The notes under the pieces were generated by a model that was not told the DNA's origin, did no database searches, and saw only the letters and a list, made by a program, of their open reading frames with translations. Shown here in pieces: positions 1-6,957 of a DNA stretch of 64,000 nt (position 1 is its first letter; the number at the start of each line of letters is the position of its first letter). The DNA comes from CAJXMH01 sp040220135 (GTDB taxonomy: Bacteria; Bacteroidota; Bacteroidia; Flavobacteriales_E; Vicingaceae), in the NCBI GenBank assembly GCA_040220135.1, contig JAVJTT010000024.1:62001-126000 (forward strand), written 5' to 3'. A program made the translations under genes and the position numbers.

Positions 1-152
1 TAGAAGCTTGGGATGAGTATGAAGAATATTTTAAAGAAAATCCTGAAGCAGAAACACCCAATGCCGTTTTTGGAAATTTAGACAAAGACCACTGGGAGTT
101 GTTGAATAGAAAGCATTTTAATCATCATTTTGAACAATTTTCATTGATTTAA
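1..152 (+). CDS. DinB-like / DUF1569 family protein, C-terminal end (partial)
   Basis: Reading frame 3 is open from the window edge to a TAA at 150-152 and encodes about 49 residues. The tail has the pattern F-G-x-L-x-x-x-x-W-x-x-L-x-x-K-H-x-x-H-H-x-x-Q-F, which resembles the C-terminus of DUF1569 proteins in the DinB/YfiT superfamily, where conserved histidines lie in a four-helix metal-binding fold. The start lies outside the window. The assignment rests on this short motif only. Confidence 0.6.
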   Translation, partial: EAWDEYEEYFKENPEAETPNAVFGNLDKDHWELLNRKHFNHHFEQFSLI

Positions 153-154
153 AT

Positions 155-243
155 GGGTACTTCGATACAATTCAAAAAGGACTTTGAGTTGAGTGTTGAA
201 ATCACGAAGTATCGAAAAGTCCTTTTTGAATCACTCAGTACCC
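155..243. repeat. Long imperfect hairpin / palindromic intergenic repeat
   Basis: The outer arms GGGTAC (155-160) and GTACCC (238-243) enclose perfect 16-bp inner arms at 170-185 and 216-231 with a loop of about 30 bp. Copies of a TACTTCGATA-type motif lie inside. It sits between two genes on the same strand and could act as a terminator or be a degenerate palindromic repeat, since similar GGGTACTTCG...CAGTACCC elements are common between genes in Bacteroidota. No clear U-tract follows. Confidence 0.6.
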
Positions 244-284
244 TTCGTAATGTTAGAGTAATAATTTAGAAATCATTTTTTAAT

Positions 285-1040
285 ATGAGTGACGCATACG
301 TAACTATAGATAAAGCCGAAAATGGCTTAGCTACCATAGAATTTTTTCACCCCAAACACAATTCACTACCGAGTGATATTTTGGCCAAATTGGCGCAGAC
401 TATTACAGAGGCAGGTGAGGATGATGCAGTAAAATTGATCGTTTTGAAGAGTGGAGGCGACCGCACTTTCTGTGCCGGAGCGAGCTTTGATGAATTGATC
501 TCCATAGAAGATTATCCTACCGGAAAGGAGTTTTTCATGGGCTTTGCTCGAGTGATCAACGCTTGTCGGAAATGTCCGAAACTGATTATTGGAAGAGTGC
601 AAGGAAAAGCTGTTGGTGGTGGAGTAGGAGTAGCTTCGGCGGTTGACTATTGCTTGGCGACCAAATTCTCTTCTATTAAGTTGTCAGAGCTTAATATTGG
701 AATTGGCCCTTTTGTGGTAGGCCCTGCGGTTGAGCGCAAAGTTGGTGTTTCAGCCATGAGTCAAATGACTATTAATGCCGATGAATTTTACAGTCCTGAA
801 TGGGCAAAAGCCAAAGGCTTATACGCCGATGTTTTAGACAGTGCCGAAGAATTGGACGCTGAGGTAGACAAATTAGCTAACTATTTATTGAGCAAAAATC
901 CAGAAGCACAAGCAGAGCTAAAAAAAGTGTTTTGGAGAGGCTGTGAAGATTGGGATAACTTATTGGAAAGCAGAGCCGAATTGAGCGGTAAAATGGTGTT
1001 GAGTTCGTATACGAAGGAGATTTTGGCGAAATACGCTTAG
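285..1040 (+). CDS. Enoyl-CoA hydratase/isomerase family protein (crotonase fold)
   Basis: A 251-residue cytoplasmic protein, the usual crotonase length. The first oxyanion-hole segment is F-C-A-G-A-S at 62-67, and the second is the glycine run A-V-G-G-G at 109-113. One acidic residue typical of hydratases (E164 of rat crotonase) aligns with Glu135 in S-E-L-N-I-G. The other (E144) appears replaced by Gly115, so the chemistry may be isomerase- or hydrolase-like instead of simple hydration. A PaaY-like gene lies 1.5 kb downstream, which fits a link to acyl-CoA or phenylacetate-type catabolism, but no other paa gene is visible. Confidence 0.85.
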   Translation: MSDAYVTIDKAENGLATIEFFHPKHNSLPSDILAKLAQTITEAGEDDAVKLIVLKSGGDRTFCAGASFDELISIEDYPTGKEFFMGFARVINACRKCPKLIIGRVQGKAVGGGVGVASAVDYCLATKFSSIKLSELNIGIGPFVVGPAVERKVGVSAMSQMTINADEFYSPEWAKAKGLYADVLDSAEELDAEVDKLANYLLSKNPEAQAELKKVFWRGCEDWDNLLESRAELSGKMVLSSYTKEILAKYA

Positions 1041-1049
1041 TTAATTACG

Positions 1050-1074
1050 AATTACGAATCGGGGAATTACGAAT
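1050..1074 (+). repeat. ATTACGAAT-type repeat, copy 1 (direct)
   Basis: ATTACGAATC followed by GGGGAATTACGAAT, preceded by another ATTACGA unit. It differs at one base from the copy at 2093-2119 and lies in the same orientation, so copies 1 and 2 bracket the EamA gene as direct repeats. Confidence 0.75.
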
Positions 1075-1176
1075 GGAATTACCAATGGCTAATTTCGCCT
1101 GTTTCATGAAGCAGTTAATTACAAAAATCACAAATCCACTTGAGAAAGATCCATAAGCATTTGGCTATAGAAATAA

Positions 1177-2073
1177 ATGAATAACAGATTAAAGGGAGTT
1201 TTATCCATTGCGATTGGGGCGGCGAGTTATGGCGTTTTAGCCACTTTCGTTCAGTTGGCAAATAATCTGGGCTTTGGAACTGCAGGTTTAACCTTTGCTC
1301 AATATTTATTTGGTGCTGTGGTATTGACTGTGATGGCCTTTTTTAAAAGAAGTAAAGAGAGAGTTCAAGGCACACCGAAAGAGAAGTTCAAGCTCATGCT
1401 CTTTGGTACAAATTTGGGTTTAACTAGCAGCTTTTACTATTTGTCTATTCAATATGTACCGGTTTCAGTAGGTATTATTTTGTTGATGCAATCCATTTGG
1501 ATGGGAGTGATCTTGGAGTATTTTGTGAACCGGGAATTGGTAAATAGGACTAAAGTAGTTGGAGCATTAATAGCAGTCTTGGGTACCATTTTCGCTGCTA
1601 AGCTATTGGAAAGTAATATTGAGGTAAATTTTACCGGTATTGGTTTTGGCTTATTGGCCGCCTTAAGTTTTACAACCACCATGTATGCTACCAATCGAGT
1701 AGCACTCGAGCTACCCAATATTGTTCGAAGTAAATACTTGATATACGGCGCATTTCTAATAGTTGTCTTGTTTTGGAACTTTCAGATCATCGAGACTTTT
1801 AATTTGGAGCTTTTTCTAAAATGGGGTTTGTTTTTAGGTTTCTTTGGTACCATTTTACCGCCTATTTTATTCAATAAAGGGTTTCCGATAGTGGGCACAG
1901 GTTTAGGAGGAATTATAGCAGCCATGGAAATTCCGGTTTCTGTTTTTAGTGCTTATCTAATTTTAGATGAAAGAATAAGTGCTTTGCAATGGGTAGGGAT
2001 TTTGATTATTTTGTTGGCAGTGGTGTTGATTAATTGGAAGCAGCTAAAACGCAATAAGGTTAATAATAAGTAG
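1177..2073 (+). CDS. EamA/DMT-family permease
   Basis: A 298-residue inner-membrane protein with about ten hydrophobic segments arranged as two EamA repeats (roughly 5-145 and 152-288), each ending in the typical G-x-L-I-I-L-x-A-V-x-x-I helix, and a lysine-rich cytoplasmic tail. Members of the drug/metabolite transporter superfamily export amino acids, metabolites or drugs. The substrate cannot be told from sequence. The gene stands alone between two copies of the ATTACGAAT repeat, and nothing in the neighbourhood points to a substrate. Confidence 0.88.
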   Translation: MNNRLKGVLSIAIGAASYGVLATFVQLANNLGFGTAGLTFAQYLFGAVVLTVMAFFKRSKERVQGTPKEKFKLMLFGTNLGLTSSFYYLSIQYVPVSVGIILLMQSIWMGVILEYFVNRELVNRTKVVGALIAVLGTIFAAKLLESNIEVNFTGIGFGLLAALSFTTTMYATNRVALELPNIVRSKYLIYGAFLIVVLFWNFQIIETFNLELFLKWGLFLGFFGTILPPILFNKGFPIVGTGLGGIIAAMEIPVSVFSAYLILDERISALQWVGILIILLAVVLINWKQLKRNKVNNK

Positions 2074-2092
2074 ATGCTTTAGACTCATTACG

Positions 2093-2119
2093 AATTACGA
2101 ATCTGGGAATTACGAATTA
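2093..2119 (+). repeat. 27-bp inverted repeat, left arm, flanking S23 gene
   Basis: This arm pairs with 2544-2570 on the opposite strand with one mismatch in 27 bp. Core units are ATTACGAATCTG and GGAATTACGAATTA. It lies 29 bp before the four-helix-bundle gene. Confidence 0.85.
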
Positions 2120-2147
2120 TTCAATATCAATTGTAAAACCATGAATT

Positions 2148-2510
2148 ATGAAAAAGGAAAATCCATTACGAGATAAAAGTTATGACTTTGCTTTAGCAGC
2201 GGTTAAGCTTTGCTTCAAATTACAAGATGAACGGAAAGAATATCTATTGACAAAGCAGTTTATGCGCTCAGCTACTTCTATTGGTGCTAACGTAGAAGAA
2301 GCAATTGGAGGGCAAAGTGAGAGGGATTTTCTACATAAGATTTCGATTTCTTACAAGGAAGCCCGAGAATCTCAATACTGGCTAAGATTGATGGGAGATT
2401 CAGGATTGATTTCGGAGGAAGTAAAATCAGAACTACTTGCTAAAGTTGAAGAGCTTTTAAGAATTATAGGTTCAATACAACGAACTATTAAAACTAGAAA
2501 GAAAGCATAA
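2148..2510 (+). CDS. Four-helix-bundle protein (S23 / 23S rRNA intervening-sequence family)
   Basis: A 120-residue protein with the family hallmark R-S-A-T-S-I-G-A-N-V-E-E-A at 40-52 and the later K-E-A-R-E-S-x-Y-W-L-R helix at 70-80. The family is named from proteins encoded in 23S rRNA intervening sequences and shares its fold with the Avd accessory protein of diversity-generating retroelements. Its cellular role is unknown. The gene is unusual in sitting exactly between a 27-bp inverted-repeat pair (2093-2119 and 2544-2570). No reverse transcriptase or variable repeat is near, so a diversity-generating system is not supported. Confidence 0.9.
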   Translation: MKKENPLRDKSYDFALAAVKLCFKLQDERKEYLLTKQFMRSATSIGANVEEAIGGQSERDFLHKISISYKEARESQYWLRLMGDSGLISEEVKSELLAKVEELLRIIGSIQRTIKTRKKA

Positions 2511-2543
2511 TTTAGTAAAGTTGAATCGCGACTGAGCGATTCG

Positions 2544-2570
2544 TAATTCGTAATTCTCAGATTCGTAATT
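2544..2570 (-). repeat. 27-bp inverted repeat, right arm, flanking S23 gene
   Basis: Reverse complement of 2093-2119 with one mismatch, 33 bp after the S23 stop and 3 bp before the next start codon. An extra ATTCG unit lies just outside the arm. Confidence 0.85.
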
Positions 2571-2573
2571 AAA

Positions 2574-3173
2574 ATGATATATAGTTTCAAAGGTTTCACC
2601 CCGGTCGTTCACCCTTCTTCTTTTGTGCACCCACAAGCAGCGGTAACTGGAAATGTTATAATAGGTAAAGACGTTTACATCGGTCCGGGAGCAGCTATTC
2701 GCGGTGATTGGGGCGGCATTGTAATTGAGGACGGCTGTAATGTGCAAGAGAATTGCACCATTCACATGTTCCCCGGAGTAACTGTTAGGTTAAAAGAATC
2801 TGCCCACATCGGACATGGAGCTATAATTCATGGAGCTGAAATTGGCAAAAATGTACTAGTAGGCATGAATGCGGTAGTAATGGATGATGCGGTAATTGGC
2901 GACGAATGCATCATTGGAGCCTTGAGCTTTGTAAAAGCCAAAGAGGTGTTTGAAAAGCGCTCTTTAATTGTGGGTAATCCTGCGAAGAAAGTGAAGGAAG
3001 TAAGCGATAAAATGATAGCTTGGAAAACCAAGGGCACGCAGCTTTATCAGCAATTGCCGGCCGACATGCAAGCCGATTGGGAACCTACTGAAGCCTTAAC
3101 TGAAGTACCGGAAGACCGACCTACCCAAGAAAGCTTGTTTAAGACTTGGGAGGAGATAAAGGGAAGAAAATAA
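2574..3173 (+). CDS. Gamma carbonic anhydrase / PaaY-like hexapeptide-repeat protein
   Basis: A 199-residue left-handed beta-helix protein with hexapeptide repeats from about 10 to 140 and a C-terminal helical tail. Histidines 64, 81 and 86 reproduce the zinc/iron-ligand spacing of gamma carbonic anhydrases (one H, then H-x4-H). The core W-G-G-I-V-I-E-D-G-C-N-V-Q-E-N and the extended C-terminus match the PaaY/CaiE branch better than Cam. PaaY proteins are thioesterases linked to phenylacetate catabolism, so that role or plain carbonic anhydrase activity are both possible. The start lies 3 bp after the right arm of the S23 inverted repeat, so the ribosome site overlaps that repeat. Confidence 0.82.
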   Translation: MIYSFKGFTPVVHPSSFVHPQAAVTGNVIIGKDVYIGPGAAIRGDWGGIVIEDGCNVQENCTIHMFPGVTVRLKESAHIGHGAIIHGAEIGKNVLVGMNAVVMDDAVIGDECIIGALSFVKAKEVFEKRSLIVGNPAKKVKEVSDKMIAWKTKGTQLYQQLPADMQADWEPTEALTEVPEDRPTQESLFKTWEEIKGRK

Positions 3174-3331
3174 ATTCAGAGGAAATCACTCAAGTGCATT
3201 ACTTTCAACCCAAAGTTTCTCCAATCAAAAACAAGTGCAGATAGAGCTAAGTCAAAGCTCAGGAATCTACTTTTTAGAAATAACCAATCAAGCTGGGAAA
3301 AAAACCTTTTTAGAAGATTGTGAAGCAGTAA
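3174..3331 (+). pseudogene. Decayed C-terminal sorting domain of a fifth T9SS paralogue
   Basis: This stretch is not intergenic noise. One frame (about 3193-3313) reads S-A-L-L-S-T-Q-S-F-S-N-Q-K-Q-V, then Q-I-E-L-S, then G-I-Y-F-L-E-I-T-N-Q-A-G-K-K, which closely matches the type IX sorting tail of the intact genes downstream. It is entered through a frameshift from I-Q-R-K and left by another, after which K-I-V-K-Q-stop (3314-3331) copies the K-V-V-K-Q end of all four intact paralogues. The sequence after the stop, TAAAGGCAAC, is the same as after the gene ending at 5088. It is a remnant of an older copy of the array. Confidence 0.85.
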
Positions 3332-3390
3332 AGGCAACCATTTTTGAGTTTTTCGTTATGAGTATATAAATACTTAATCATTATATTCAT

Positions 3391-5088
3391 ATGAAAACCT
3401 TATTAAGTTCGCTAACTTTTTTTATCTCTCTTTTGCTAGTAGTTCAGCAAGCTAATGCTGGTCATATTTTAGGAGGTGAAATCACTTGGGAATGTGATAC
3501 AAATGGGGCTTACATTTTTAAACTGAAGGTATATAGAGATTGTAATGGCATACCTTTCCCTTTTGATAACTCCCACTCTCTTGAAGTTTTTGGAACCCCT
3601 TTACCTCGAAATGCCCAAAACCAAGCCGTTTCTTCCATTGCCCTATTACCTGATTCAGGAAAGTGGTTAGCTAGAAATAATGGTCAATTAAATATGGATT
3701 GTAATGCTTCGGGAAGTTCCCTGACCTTCTCCTGTAGTAATGGAGATATACTAGTGCAAGAGTTTTATTTTCAATCAGCACCAATACCCCTTCAAGGGAC
3801 ACCTAGTTCACAAGGGTGGGATTTAGTATGGACTGCACCTTGCTGTCGTCCTAACATTTCAAATCTAACTATGAGTGGAGGACTTGTTGTTCGTGCCAAA
3901 ATGTTACCCAATCCGAACCGATCTACGATAGCTCCTTGTATCGATAATTCACCACGCTTTCAGGAGGCTCCAGAATTTTTATTTTGTAGAGGTTTAGATG
4001 CTTCGGATGTTTTTACCACAATGGATGTTGATGGAGATAGTTTGAGTTATAGCTTTGGTAGAGTTTATAATACTCCGGCCTCTAATCCAACTCCTGTCCC
4101 TTATGCCATGGGTTATAATTATAATAATCCTACACCTGATCAAAGTTTTCATCCTAACAATGTGTCTGCTAGCCTTAACCCTAGCAATGGATTGTTAAGC
4201 TTTAAAGTAAACAATGATTCTGGAATCCTTGATTATGCTCTAGCTGTAAAAGTAGAATCCTATCGTGAAGGAATAAAAAACGCTGAGGTTATCAGAGAAT
4301 TATTGATTTATATTTTTGACTGTCCGACTATGGTCAATAATGCGGTCAATCAAGCTCCAACTATTGCGCCGCCTTTCAGCAGTGGAGGAGCTTTCACTTT
4401 TAAAGATTCTGTTCAAGTCGGAAACTACTTTTCTGCTAATATAAACGTTACAGATACCAATGCTTTTAACTACGGAGGTCAGGAAGTTAGCTTGCAAATT
4501 TTAAGCGATCAAATTAAAGAGGGCTATACCTTTCAAGGAAACTGCCCAATTCCCGGAGATACATCTTGCGCTTATGTTTTCTCAGGTATCACTCCAGTTT
4601 TAAATCCGACTACTGGCCATTACGAATACAAACAAAATAGTGTGGTGGGCGGCAGTTTACGTTGGGCTCCGGACTGCTCTGACTTAGGTCCTAATGGAGA
4701 ACCGAAAACCTATTATTTTGCCCTTAAGACTACAGATGATTATTGTCCTATTCCAGCAGTTTCCTATGAAGTATTAGAGGTGACAGTGCTTCCTAATCCC
4801 AATAATCCCTGTCAACAGATTACAAGCATAGCATCCAGGGATTTAGAAGTTGAGGAAATAAGGACTTATCCGAATCCTAGTCAAGGAGAATTGAATCTAC
4901 AGTTACCAAGTCCTGAGTCCATTGAAATAAAGGTGAGAAACATCCAAGGTAGTTTGTTGCAAAGCAGCACCTACTCAAAAAAACAAAATATTCAGTTAAG
5001 CTTACCTAGTGAAACCGGGGTGTACTTTTTGGAAATTATCTACCAAAACAGCGGGAAGAGAAGCTTTACAAAAGTGGTAAAGCAATAA
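3391..5088 (+). CDS. T9SS-secreted surface protein, paralogue 1
   Basis: A 565-residue exported protein with a signal peptide at 1-23 (ending A-N-A). The mature N-terminus H-I-L-G-G-E-I-T-W-E-C continues into a Y-R-D-C cysteine module that is common at the start of Bacteroidota surface proteins of the gliding/adhesion type. About 350 residues of beta-rich sequence follow with paired cysteines. The C-terminus from about residue 490 is a type A T9SS sorting domain (Y-P-N-P-S-x-G, then I-Q-G-x-L-L, then G-V-Y-F-L-E-I, ending K-V-V-K-Q). It should be secreted across the outer membrane and attached to the cell surface. It is nearly identical in long blocks to the next gene, which indicates recent duplication. 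Ligand unknown. Confidence 0.85.
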   Translation: MKTLLSSLTFFISLLLVVQQANAGHILGGEITWECDTNGAYIFKLKVYRDCNGIPFPFDNSHSLEVFGTPLPRNAQNQAVSSIALLPDSGKWLARNNGQLNMDCNASGSSLTFSCSNGDILVQEFYFQSAPIPLQGTPSSQGWDLVWTAPCCRPNISNLTMSGGLVVRAKMLPNPNRSTIAPCIDNSPRFQEAPEFLFCRGLDASDVFTTMDVDGDSLSYSFGRVYNTPASNPTPVPYAMGYNYNNPTPDQSFHPNNVSASLNPSNGLLSFKVNNDSGILDYALAVKVESYREGIKNAEVIRELLIYIFDCPTMVNNAVNQAPTIAPPFSSGGAFTFKDSVQVGNYFSANINVTDTNAFNYGGQEVSLQILSDQIKEGYTFQGNCPIPGDTSCAYVFSGITPVLNPTTGHYEYKQNSVVGGSLRWAPDCSDLGPNGEPKTYYFALKTTDDYCPIPAVSYEVLEVTVLPNPNNPCQQITSIASRDLEVEEIRTYPNPSQGELNLQLPSPESIEIKVRNIQGSLLQSSTYSKKQNIQLSLPSETGVYFLEIIYQNSGKRSFTKVVKQ

Positions 5089-5095
5089 AGGCAAC

Positions 5096-5143
5096 TAACG
5101 TATTTAATTCACGACTTTTGCATTAACTTACTTAAATACGTTA
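5096..5143. repeat. Perfect 12-bp inverted repeat next to start codon
   Basis: TAACGTATTTAA (5096-5107) is repeated in inverse at 5132-5143 with a 24-bp loop. The right arm ends 2 bp before the ATG of paralogue 2. It could be a weak terminator for paralogue 1, a 5'-leader hairpin occluding the start of paralogue 2, or an operator. Confidence 0.7.
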
Positions 5144-5145
5144 TT

Positions 5146-6846
5146 ATGAAAAATTTACTTCTTTCTCTTTCTCTTACTCTTACATTATCTCTTTTGCTTT
5201 TAGGGCAACAAGCTAACGCTTCACATATTTTAGGAGGTGAAATCACCTGGGAATGTGATACGACTGGGGCTTACATTTTTAAATTGAAGGTATATAGAGA
5301 GTGCACAGGTATACCTTTTGCTTTTGATAACTCCCACTCACTTCAGGTTTTTGGAACCCCTTTACCACTAAATGCACAAAACCAAGCCGTTTCTTCCATT
5401 GCCCTATTACCTGATTCAGGAAAATGGTTAGCAAGAAATAAGGGGCAATTGAATCCAAATTGTAATACTTCATCAGGATCCCCTTCCTATACCTGTAGTA
5501 ACGCAGATCAAATTGTGCAAGAGTTTTATTTTCAATCAGCACCGGTAAACCTTCAAGGAACCCCTAGTCCTCAAGGATGGGATTTGGTATGGACCGCACC
5601 TTGCTGTCGTCCCAATATATCAAACCTAAATGTAGCCGGAACACTTATAGTTCGTGCCAAAATGTTACCCAATCCTAATCGATCTACGATAGCTCCTTGT
5701 TTAGATAATTCACCACACTTTCAGGAGGCTCCTGAATTTTTATTTTGTAGAGGGCTAGATGCTTCGAATGTTTATACCACAATGGATGCTGATGGAGATA
5801 GTTTGAGTTATAGCTTTGATAGAGTTTACAATACTCCGGCCTCTAATCCAAATCCTATCGCTTATGCAATGGGTTATAATTATAATAATCCTACACCCGA
5901 TCAAAGTTTTCATAATAGTAATGTAGCAGCTAGCCTTAATACTAATAATGGCTTGTTAAAATTTAAAGTAAACAATGGTTTAGGTTTCCTTGATTATGCA
6001 ATAGTTGTAAAAGTAGAATCCTATCGAGATGGAAGAAAAAATGCTGAGGTTATTAGAGATTTACCGATTTCTATAGCCGACTGTCCAACTTTGGCTAATG
6101 GAGTGGCAAACCAAGCCCCAATTTTTAACCCTCCTTTCAATCAAGGAGGGTCGCCATCTTTTAAAGATTCTATTTTGGTGGGCAATTATTTCTCAGCTAA
6201 TATTAATGTTTCCGATACGAATGCATTTAGCACCGGTGGTCAAGAAGTTAGCTTGCAAATTTTAAGTGATCAAATAAAAGAGGGCTATACCTTTCAAGGA
6301 AACTGCCCAACGCCCGGAGATACTTCTTGTGCTTATGTTTTCTCCGGTTTAACTCCTGTTTTAGATTCTACTACTGGCCTTTATGAATACAAACAAAATA
6401 GTGTGGTGGGCGGTAGTTTACGTTGGGCTCCGGACTGCTCTGACCTTGGGCCCAATGGAGAACCGAAAACCTATTACTTTGCCCTAAGGGCTGCGGATGA
6501 TTATTGTCCTATTCCGGCAGTTTCCTATGAAGTATTAGAGGTGACTGTACTTCCTAACCCCAACAACCCTTGTCAACAGATTACTGAGCTTGAAGATGAT
6601 CAAGTTACCTTAGATCAACTCACTCTTTTTCCCAACCCAACCAAAGGCCACTTGAGACTACAATTACCAAAAAGTGGGCAAATAACAATTCAAGTATTTG
6701 ACATTCAAGGAAAGTTGATGCAAGGCCATGCGTTTACCAATAAAAAGCAAATTGACTTTGAGCTTCCCGAAAGACTTGGGGTTTATTTGCTTGAAATAAC
6801 CAATCAAGCCGGAGAACGTAGCTTCCGGAAAGTAGTAAAACAATAA
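5146..6846 (+). CDS. T9SS-secreted surface protein, paralogue 2
   Basis: A 566-residue protein with a signal peptide at 1-25, the same H-I-L-G-G-E-I-T-W-E-C start, the conserved Y-R-E-C-T-G-I-P-F module and a T9SS sorting tail (F-P-N-P-T-K-G, then D-I-Q-G-K-L-M, ending K-V-V-K-Q). Similarity to paralogue 1 spans the full length, including the block with W-A-P-D-C-S-D-L-G-P-N-G-E-P, while the sorting tails and mid-region loops have diverged more. It lies 57 bp after paralogue 1 with the 12-bp inverted repeat between them. Predicted role is a surface-displayed adhesin or structural protein, but no enzymatic motif is seen. Confidence 0.85.
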   Translation: MKNLLLSLSLTLTLSLLLLGQQANASHILGGEITWECDTTGAYIFKLKVYRECTGIPFAFDNSHSLQVFGTPLPLNAQNQAVSSIALLPDSGKWLARNKGQLNPNCNTSSGSPSYTCSNADQIVQEFYFQSAPVNLQGTPSPQGWDLVWTAPCCRPNISNLNVAGTLIVRAKMLPNPNRSTIAPCLDNSPHFQEAPEFLFCRGLDASNVYTTMDADGDSLSYSFDRVYNTPASNPNPIAYAMGYNYNNPTPDQSFHNSNVAASLNTNNGLLKFKVNNGLGFLDYAIVVKVESYRDGRKNAEVIRDLPISIADCPTLANGVANQAPIFNPPFNQGGSPSFKDSILVGNYFSANINVSDTNAFSTGGQEVSLQILSDQIKEGYTFQGNCPTPGDTSCAYVFSGLTPVLDSTTGLYEYKQNSVVGGSLRWAPDCSDLGPNGEPKTYYFALRAADDYCPIPAVSYEVLEVTVLPNPNNPCQQITELEDDQVTLDQLTLFPNPTKGHLRLQLPKSGQITIQVFDIQGKLMQGHAFTNKKQIDFELPERLGVYLLEITNQAGERSFRKVVKQ

Positions 6847-6903
6847 TTTATCTTTGGGCCTCCTGTAGTGCTGTAGAATCTTTTGTAAAGTCAGTTAAGC
6901 GTC

Positions 6904-6935
6904 TTGATAACTCTAATTTTTTAAATTTATCTTTG
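6904..6935 (+). promoter_or_regulatory. Predicted Bacteroidota housekeeping promoter for paralogue 3
   Basis: TTG at 6904-6906, a 21-bp spacer and TATCTTTG at 6928-6935 match the TTG / TAnnTTTG consensus of the Bacteroidota primary sigma factor. The implied transcript start is about 15 bp before the ATG at 6958, so paralogue 3 probably has its own promoter. Confidence 0.55.
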
Positions 6936-6957
6936 CTTTTGAAAAATTGACTTTCTC

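Noticed and set aside
2093..2570. Avd-type accessory gene of a diversity-generating retroelement
   Set aside because: S23 and Avd share a fold, but no reverse transcriptase, template repeat or variable repeat with adenine-biased change was found nearby.
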